Source: Pseudorasbora parva
Lineage: Eukaryota > Chordata > Actinopteri > Cypriniformes > Gobionidae
Direction: 5' to 3'
Assembly: GCF_024679245.1 (NCBI RefSeq)
Contig: NC_090185.1
Span: forward strand, 25,798,926 to 25,862,925
Length of the DNA stretch: 64,000 bases
This document shows, in pieces, positions 1 to 64,000 of the stretch. The translations under genes were made by a program, and so were the position numbers. Every line of letters begins with the position of its first letter. The stretch's first letter is position 1. The notes below the pieces were generated by a model that worked only from the letters and a program-made list of their open reading frames with translations, was not told the DNA's origin and searched no databases.

Positions 1-275
1 GGAAATGAATCCCCAATCCTCTATTTAAATACAAGGTTGTGCCTTAAATGAGTTCATCTGCTTGACTAGCTGTTCCTATATAGGCAGCTTCCTGCTAACT
101 CATAAATGGAATCTCATACCTGACACTCTACATAGACAGCAACTCCTTTGGTGAGGTTATAAAGGTGCGGTGACATTAGCAAAATTATGCAGGCGATAGT
201 TTATTGATGTGTAATATCCCAAAAATCTGTATCTACAAAAAAATGTGTGGAAGCATGCTTTAAGTGTATTAATGG

Positions 276-611
276 GAAAGTTCACCCAAAAAGGAGAATT
301 TTGTCATAATTTACTCACGTTCAAGTTGTTCCAAACCTGTATACATTTCTTTGTTCTGCTGAGCACAAAGGGAGATATTTGGAAGAATGTTTCGTGATCC
401 AAGCATATCTCGCCTCTCATTGACTACCATAGTAGGAAAAAAATATTATGGTATTCAGCGGCTGCCGAGATCTGCTTGGTTACAAGCATTCTTCCAAATA
501 TCTTCCTTTGTGTACAGCAGAACAAAGAAATGTATACTGGTTTGGAAAAACTTGAGCGTGAGTAAATGATGACAGAATTTAAATTTTTGGGTGAACTATC
601 CCTTTAAGTAT
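276..611. mobile_element. palindromic MITE with TTCACCCAAAA termini
   Basis: The left arm begins AAAGTTCACCCAAAAA and includes TTGTTCCAAACCTGTATACA; the right arm is its inverted copy ending GGGTGAACTATCCCTTTA. It is a short non-autonomous DNA element of a type very common in cyprinid genomes. Confidence 0.8.
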
Positions 612-639
612 TGTTCTTTTAACCCTTTCATTTTTCATT

Positions 640-1357
640 TCTTTTCATTTCATGATTTACTCACCCTCAAGTCATTCTAGGTGTATATGACATTCTTCTT
701 TCAGACGAATACAATCGAGTTATGAAAATTACAAAAATGTACTCTTTATAATGGCTGTGAATGGCTGTTTCTGTCCATAAAAGTGTGTATATCCATCATA
801 TATCTGCTCCACACGGCTCTGGGGGGTTAATAAAGGCCTTCTTTAGATGTGTTTAAGAAAAATATCCATATCCCCTTTACAAACTGTAATCTCTAACATC
901 CGCTAAACGCCCTACGAGCGTTCACGATAGACTGGCATTCCAGTGTAGGACGCAGGCGTAGTGTAAGTTCCGGTGATGAATGCGGAAGCACAGAGAATAG
1001 AGCGAAACAAAACTTGGTTCTCGTGAGAACTAGCATTTTCTCACCGGAGCGTCCTACGTTACACGCTCTCGCCATTTTTCTCCCGTGAACGCGCATACAG
1101 TGGGATATTTTTCTTACACAAATGTTTAGCTTCAGAAGGCCTTTATTAACCCCCCGGAGGTGTTTTATGGACTTCAAAACAGAAATGGCCATTCACTGCC
1201 ATTATAAAGCTTGGAAGAGCCAGGACATTTTTAATATAACTTGGTTGTATTCGTCTGAAAGAATAACATCATATACACACCTAGTATTAGACTTGAGGGG
1301 GAGTAAATCATGGGCTAATTTTCATATTTGGGTGAACTATCCCTTTAAGTATTATTC
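640..1357. mobile_element. second palindromic MITE of the same superfamily
   Basis: The left arm (ATGATTTACTCACCCTCAAG, ATATGACATTCTTCTTTCAG) is mirrored by the right arm, which ends GGGTGAACTATCCCTTTA near 1348. The centre is GC-rich and not palindromic; a related centre occurs at 18780-19140. Confidence 0.7.
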
Positions 1358-2104
1358 TTTAACCCTTTAAGGTTATTCTCAATCATGAATGTGTTGAGGT
1401 TTCAGTCTAACTTTTTCCGCCCTCATGTGAAATTCCCAAATGCGTGGATGTTTGTGGAAATGACTGGATTTCGCGCTAAAAAAAATCCAGTTGAACAATG
1501 GGAAATGTGACCGCACCTTGATGCACGTGATGCTGTCTAGGTAGACGGCTCGTTGGGTTTTGGAACAGTTCATATTTATCACAGGTACTTAAGTATTTTT
1601 ATTAGCTCTAAAATATTGGTATTCGAACCAAAAACGGAAATCCTTAGTAGAATGTCAGAAAACGTTATTTTTTTGCCTAATAACTTGTTTATTGGTACAT
1701 GGTTAATGCAAGACCATCAGCCTGTTCGATACCAATCAAGCACACAGGACCTCAGCCGAAGTATCTCAGAAGGGCCATGTGATCAGTCTTAAACATTTGC
1801 TTTCTCTGAATATCTTAATTGTCGTTATTACTTTTGATACTGTGTATTTGAAAAACATGTATGGTTTGGTTTATTGTTGTCGCCCATCCATGTGCTCTGT
1901 ATTATGAATAATGACTTGATATTCGTCTTTGGTAATGACTGAAAATTCAGAATAGCTAGAATTTTGCCTTGTAAAGGTATTTAACCCTTTTCTATATCTA
2001 ATTTACATTTGCTTTCTTGTTATTTAGCATTATTTGAAATGTGGTCATGTTGCAGCATTGAAACGACCAAGTGTTTATTTTAAAGCTGAAGCGTGTAATC
2101 TTTT

Positions 2105-2693
2105 GGGCTTTTCACACTTGAAATAGTTAACCCTGGGTTATCTTGCTTCACGTTTCACACTGCTCATAATTTAGACCGATGTTAACAATAAATCCTGGGT
2201 AATTCATAAAGTGACGTTTCACACTGTAAATTCCAAACCCCTGGGTTAATGACGACCTTATTTGCATATTCGCGGTGCCGGTGTCACTGACTGGACAAAC
2301 ACAGCACGTGACCCATTTACATAAAGACTCTAGCATTGCGCGTTAATAAATTACACATTGCTGACTGTAATATTGTTAAGTCTCCCCTTCACTCCAATTG
2401 TGGCATTTTCCATGCTGTTTGACATTTTTTTCCTATCAAAGGCAGAAACACCTATTTATACACATTGTGTAGTGTTGCCCAAAGCACGTGAATATAATGC
2501 ACGCGATTGGTTGTCGGTTGCTAAACATCAAGTTCTAACAATCAAACACCGCCTCAGTCATTTCACACTGGGCAAGTTTGGTTTGAAAACTCCAGGTAAA
2601 ACACGGTGCTAACCCCACTTACGTTCCTTAACCCGGGGTTAAAAGCAGGGTTAAGAAAGACGATAACCCAGGGTTAAGCAGCATGAAAAGCCC
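2105..2693. mobile_element. MITE with GGGCTTTTCA / TGAAAAGCCC ends
   Basis: Terminal inverted repeats begin GGGCTTTTCACAC and end CATGAAAAGCCC. Internal inverted sequence TTAACCCTGGGTTAT pairs with ATAACCCAGGGTTAA near the other end. Length 589 bp, no coding content. Confidence 0.7.
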
Positions 2694-3480
2694 TTACAAG
2701 AAACATCATTATATTTGCAATTTCGCTTGGTTACAATAAATTTGAACCAGTTACTGTTCACCAGCGGTTTAAAATGAAACACTACTTGAAACTAGATAGT
2801 AAGCACATAAATTGAAGAACATGCTACCCGAAATCTTTTTTTTCCTTCTTTCCTGTTTACATATGCTCTTGTGTTATTGATGTGCATTTTCGTTGTAAAG
2901 TTGTGTAGTATTTTTTTGGCAATGCTGGGAATTCTTTTAAGATGCATGCGCGATGTCAAGTTTTATGACCATGGTACCATTCACATGTTTTTACTTCGTA
3001 GTATTGTCGTGACGGTCTTCATTTCCCGTCTGTTTTGCTGTTGAATTCTTTACATTGAGTAATGAGCTGCTGTAGCTGAATCACTGGACTCTTCAGACTG
3101 TGCTTTTGAATGTTCTACACAATGCAACGTTTTTGTTACACAAAGTCTGTACAGGTGATTTTATTCAATATAATGGTAGCCGCACCATTAATGCTTCGTT
3201 TTCTTGAATGTTTCACATACATATGGAATCACCATGCGATCAGTTGAATTTGTGGTGGTTGAAGTGCTTTGGAGTGAATGAAGCTGGATGGCAGAACTCT
3301 TCCGCATGCTCTCAGTGCAGTTATATCGTTTTCAAGTGCAAATTAGCTCAGTCTAGTGTGTTGTTACAGGAACTACTGGTACCACTGTATGCACTGTGAA
3401 CTGAAATAAATTATATGTCCGTACAACTCACCTGACTCAATTGTGATGTTTGTGTCTGTGGCTTTTAAATGTAACCCTCA

Positions 3481-4187
3481 TTCTTCCCTTGGGTCATTTT
3501 GACCCGAAACTTCTTTTATTTTATTTTATTGAGAGTTCACTTGAGTGGCCCAAGACCATAGAACTTTTGTTGCACTTGATTAAATGAGTTTTGTTGTTGG
3601 AATTAAAAAAAGTAACAAATCCTTCCCTCACGGGTCAATTCGACCCCCTTAGGAATGAATGAGAGGAATGCTTCAGTATACATAGAAAAACCTAAAATGT
3701 AAAAAAAAATCTTATCAAAAAATGCTAAAACTGCCAAAAAATAAATATATTTTTTAATGTCTACATGTGTATCTGAACTGAAGGCATTCTGAAGAAAAAC
3801 TGATTTAGGACCCAGCGGAACAGCTCATTTGCATAAGGCCATCTTGTGGCAAGAGTCATGAAGTCATCTTTTTTCCACAAGAGGTCGGCAAAGACACCGA
3901 ATGTAAGATATTTTCAGCTGAATTAAGTTATGCATGAAATTGAGTTATTTTGAATTGAAGTTGAACGAATTTAAAGAACATGCTTAAATAAGTATTTATT
4001 GATCAAATCTAGTAATAGGTACTTTAATGATAGTATTAAAGGTAAATAAAATAAAAATAAAAACATTGCATTAAAATATTTTAAAAATATGATCAAAATG
4101 AAATAAAATAAACTTACTGGACAAAGAAAAAAGCTTGAGTATAATTTTAGGGCTTTGGGTCGTTTTGACCCGCAAGGGAAGGATTTG
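3481..4187. mobile_element. element with inverted GGGTCATTTTGACCC-type ends
   Basis: TTCCCTTGGGTCATTTTGACC at the left is mirrored by GGTCGTTTTGACCCGCAAGG at the right. Such ends recall piggyBac-derived MITEs, but no TTAA duplication could be fixed, so the family is uncertain. Confidence 0.5.
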
Positions 4188-4632
4188 TTAGAAAGTGATG
4201 TGATGAAAGGATAATCGTTAAATAGGTGATTCTAAATGTGTCTTTGGGAGGGGAACCAAACACTAAATCAGAGATTAAAGTATTGATCATTTTTAAAGTA
4301 CATTAAGCAGGCGATCTGAAAAATTGCTACTGTACTGTTCTTTTAATATCGACAATATCTTTGCGTTTTTTGTTAAAGAACAAGAGCGGCAAATGATTAC
4401 AAATCCATGTTTGTGTTTCTATCAGTTTATAAAATGTTGATGTTGATTAAAATCAAAAGCTAATTCTAAAGCTATAACATTTGCACGCACGCACAAAAAA
4501 CAACAAAAAAAACCATCCTGAGACTTTTGCATACACCCGAGAAAAAAACTCACAAATGTTACGGTCAATGTCCTGACCGGGTGCGATGCAAAAACTGAGC
4601 CGTTACTTCCATGAAATCGCATTGGTCCGAAC

Positions 4633-4638
4633 TTTATT
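4633..4638 (-). terminator. crb1: candidate polyadenylation signal of canonical crb1
   Basis: AATAAA on the minus strand lies about 315 nt after the crb1 stop codon and is the first such hexamer I see downstream. Function is inferred from position only. Confidence 0.4.
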
Positions 4639-4952
4639 AAATATGTTCTAACTAGCCGTGATTGTTGAGCAGCATTGGATGTTCAAGTTACTATTATTAT
4701 AAACACTTCACAATTCACCAATCAATGAATCCTAAAGCTTTCAGAGGTAAATATCAAAGATAGTTGTTCATCACGAAATAGTATAACTTAAACATCCATT
4801 ATGTGGAAGATTGTCAAAAATGGTCATTTGTAAGACTGTTATCTAGCTGATGAGAGCTGCCACATGATCGATTTATAAAAAGGCCTTTTTTGTCATCTTG
4901 TAAAGCCAACAAGCCACGAACAAGATGAATGGCTGATCATTGGTTGTTTGGC

Positions 4953-34272
<29,320 letters not shown>

Positions 34273-34337
34273 AGTTAGATGTCATTGTGATAGTGGGCAA
34301 GCTGACATGATCACGGTGTGTTCCTCAAGCATCCTCC

Positions 34338-34338
<1 letters not shown>

Positions 34339-34371
<33 letters not shown>
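34339..34371. repeat. short (GT)n microsatellite upstream of crb1 start
   Basis: Sixteen GT units, 67 bp upstream of the canonical crb1 ATG, in its probable 5'UTR or promoter. Confidence 0.95.
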
Positions 34372-34373
<2 letters not shown>

Positions 34374-34831
34374 AGGCTCTCTGAGTCTAGCATGCTCTCA
34401 TTCACATACGCACCAATGAGGCGCAACTCTCTGTATCCTCAATACAAAGAGGCCTCTGGGGATTGGTGAAGACTTGAACAGAGAGAGGCCATCAGGAATG
34501 CTGTCTGAATATTAATCAGCAGGTGATGAGTACATTGGATATTAAGTAAGCGACGACAGACAGAATGCTACTTTTCACCCTCTTGCAATCAAGGCCTTCC
34601 ATCCACTTAAGTCTAATGACTTCTCTCAAAAAGCTCTTAGGGTTGATTTAATGCAAAGTAGACCGTGCCATCTGCCGGGATTCATGGGTAAGAATGTACA
34701 CTGCCTTCTGGTTAGTGTATAAGCACCCAGTTCATTTGACTTTAAAGCCATGTCAATACTTTAATGTGTTTTTTAGACTTCATTTTTTTAATGAAAATAG
34801 TGAGGAATCATTGAATAAATCATTGAATATT

Positions 34832-35150
34832 AAAGGGATAGTTCACCCAAAAATTCTGTATTCATTTACTCACCCTCAAGTTGATTCAAACCAGTATAAA
34901 TGTATTTGTTCTGCTGAACACAATAGATATTTTGAAGAACATTTCTAACCACCTGTCATTTCTAACCACCACACTTTGGGGCACCATTGACTTACTATGG
35001 GGAAACAAATACTATGGAAGTCAATGGTGCCCCAAAACAATTCAGTTCCCCTCAGTCTTCAAAATATCTTCCCGTGTTCAACCTAACAAAGGTTTGGAAC
35101 AATCTGAGGGCGAGTAAATGATGACAGAATTTTCATTTTTGGGCAAACTT
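34832..35150. mobile_element. palindromic MITE in the crb1-aspm intergenic region
   Basis: It starts AAAGGGATAGTTCACCCAAA and contains two inverted arms meeting near 34990 (CATTGACTTACTATGG, AGTCAATGGTGCCCC); the right end GATGACAGAATTTTCATTTT is eroded. It lies between the two divergent start codons. Confidence 0.8.
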
Positions 35151-35596
35151 TTATTTTGGATGCGATTAATGAATTGCCCAAAACTAAAATATAATAACAT
35201 AAATCAAATGCCTACAATATTATATAAGTATACATCTCCAGTTTTTTAAATGTTAAATACTCTAGAGATAAATAACTAAATATTAGAAAAACCTAAAAAT
35301 TAAAAAAGCCTACTTAAGAAAAATGAAAAACAAAATGTAAACAGACAGCATTGTAACACTATAATAGCTGCCTGCTGCAAATAAGTTTTGCAGTCTCGTC
35401 AAATTGTTTCATTTTGAGGATATTATTTGGTGAACATACTTGCTGTGGACAAGGGCGTGATCGCAAAAACAACTTTAAACATGCAACAAATGGCCATTTT
35501 AATCCTGAGCAGTCTGAATAACACGGCAATGTGCATGAATCATCTTCCTGCATTGTGGGCGTGTGTACAGATTTTTTAAAGAAAATCTAGAATTTG

Positions 35597-35715
35597 ATTG
35601 GTTCGAGTTTGCTTTCCTGTTCAGTGATTGGACAATTCCATCTGCTGCAACGATCTGATTGGAAGCCTGGCCTGTACTCAAATTCAAACGTGCGTCTGCG
35701 CACACTGGTTTTAAA
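35597..35715 (+). promoter_or_regulatory. aspm: aspm promoter: three inverted CCAAT boxes and CHR-like sites
   Basis: ATTGG (inverted CCAAT, NF-Y site) occurs at 35597-35601, 35627-35631 and 35658-35662, spaced 30 and 31 bp. CHR-like hexamers follow: TTTGAA on the minus strand (35683-35688) and TTTAAA at 35710-35715. The aspm ATG is at 35791. Multiple CCAAT boxes about three helical turns apart with a CHR are the usual layout of G2/M cell-cycle promoters, which fits a mitotic gene. Function is inferred. Confidence 0.5.
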
Positions 35716-35790
35716 CGGCATTCACTACAGCTCGGCAGACTCAATGACACATGGATTTAACGAGTCGTTGTTCTTTTAGTTGAGTTAAAC

Positions 35791-63420
<27,630 letters not shown>

Positions 63421-63647
63421 AAATATCGCAGCAAGAAAAAAAGTTATAAACCTGTGTGCTGCCAAAGTGCTTAACTGTTGCTCAAAATAGTGTACTCTGT
63501 TGGCTTTGTAAATATTGTGGTATTTTTTTATTTTTCTGTGTGTGTATATATTTTTTATCCCTGATCTCTTAAATGTTGTGGACTGTTTTATTGCTGCATA
63601 TAAGGGTCTGTGCTGTAAAATGCACATGTTAGCTTTAAGATGCTGTA

Positions 63648-63653
63648 AATAAA
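63648..63653 (+). terminator. aspm: aspm polyadenylation signal
   Basis: AATAAA lies 228 nt after the aspm stop codon and is followed by a T-rich stretch. Confidence 0.65.
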
Positions 63654-63788
63654 AGTGCATTTTGGAATTTATTTTCTTTTTAATGTGCGGTAATTGGATA
63701 TTAAAAATAACCACAGGTTTTTTTTTTTTTTTAAATATCCTGGTGCAATTTTTGACTGAAATAACTGTCTATAAGGTTACAATGTGAG

Positions 63789-63988
63789 TAAATTGTTAGG
63801 TTATTGTTATTCTTTTTATTATAAGGATTCGGAGTGTTGTTTTTTCCCCTTGCCTATATTGTTATGTAGTATATCCGAGGGAAGCGTCTAAATTGTTAGG
63901 TTATTGTTATTCTTTTTATTATAAGGATTCGGAGTGTTGTTTTTTCCCCTTGCCTATATTGTTATGTAGTATATCCGAGGGAAGCGTC
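63789..63988. repeat. perfect 100-bp tandem duplication downstream of aspm
   Basis: The unit beginning TAAATTGTTAGGTTATTG and ending GAGGGAAGCGTC occurs at 63789-63888 and again, identically, at 63889-63988. Confidence 0.97.
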
Positions 63989-64000
63989 ATCTTCAGGTAA

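Larger units (their letters stand above)
1..4632. other. intergenic, downstream of crb1, no gene seen
   Basis: No exon with family similarity or a plausible splice context was found. Apart from the elements listed separately (276-611, 640-1357, 2105-2693, 3481-4187), the DNA is AT-rich and unremarkable. Confidence 0.6.

Noticed and set aside
4422..4622. 66-codon minus-strand frame downstream of crb1
   Set aside because: Low-complexity, lies in the likely crb1 3'UTR region, no family match.

Overview
The window is vertebrate nuclear DNA, most likely from a teleost and probably a cyprinid. Genes are split into short exons with consensus splice sites, introns are AT-rich, and the introns are packed with palindromic MITE-like elements of the kind known from cyprinid genomes (termini such as GGGATAGTTCACCCAAAA) and with long TA, GT, TCTA and AAGG microsatellites. 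The species call is inference. Exon chains below were built by eye from GT-AG or GC-AG sites, reading phase and family homology.

Layout. Positions 1-4600 are intergenic and full of transposon remnants. crb1 (Crumbs homolog 1) lies on the minus strand. Its twelve canonical coding exons run from the signal-peptide exon at 34272-34188 down to the transmembrane/cytoplasmic exon at 5171-4953. All phases agree and give 1412 codons plus stop: signal peptide, 19 EGF-like domains, 3 laminin-G domains, one membrane span, and a tail ending in ERLI. Intron 11 (15956-5172) is 10.8 kb of repeats. aspm (abnormal spindle, the microcephaly-associated spindle-pole protein) lies on the plus strand, 35791-63420, in 30 coding exons (3630 codons plus stop): ASH domain, Ser/Pro-rich region, two calponin-homology domains, a very long IQ array mostly in one 5010-nt exon, and a C-terminal helical region. 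The two genes are divergent, with start codons 1.5 kb apart. The same neighbourhood and relative orientation exist in human, where ZBTB41 lies between them; no ZBTB41 coding sequence is visible here.

The most interesting content is a second gene model inside crb1. A separate signal-peptide exon (23884-23839) lies in canonical intron 5 and splices in phase into exon 6. Exon 11 can also be read through its own 5' splice site into 39 further codons ending at 15837. Together they would encode a 994-residue protein with its own signal peptide, 10 EGF and 3 LamG domains, a hydrophobic segment and an acidic tail without the FERM- or PDZ-binding motifs. This matches the plan of the mammalian photoreceptor isoform CRB1-B, and implies that this isoform architecture is shared by fish and mammals.

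Other notable points: four exact-period 438-bp units (146 codons, six IQ motifs each) in the giant aspm exon; two GC-AG introns in aspm; three evenly spaced inverted CCAAT boxes before aspm; a hAT element nested in another hAT element with both target duplications intact; and a three-level nest of MITEs in crb1 intron 11.
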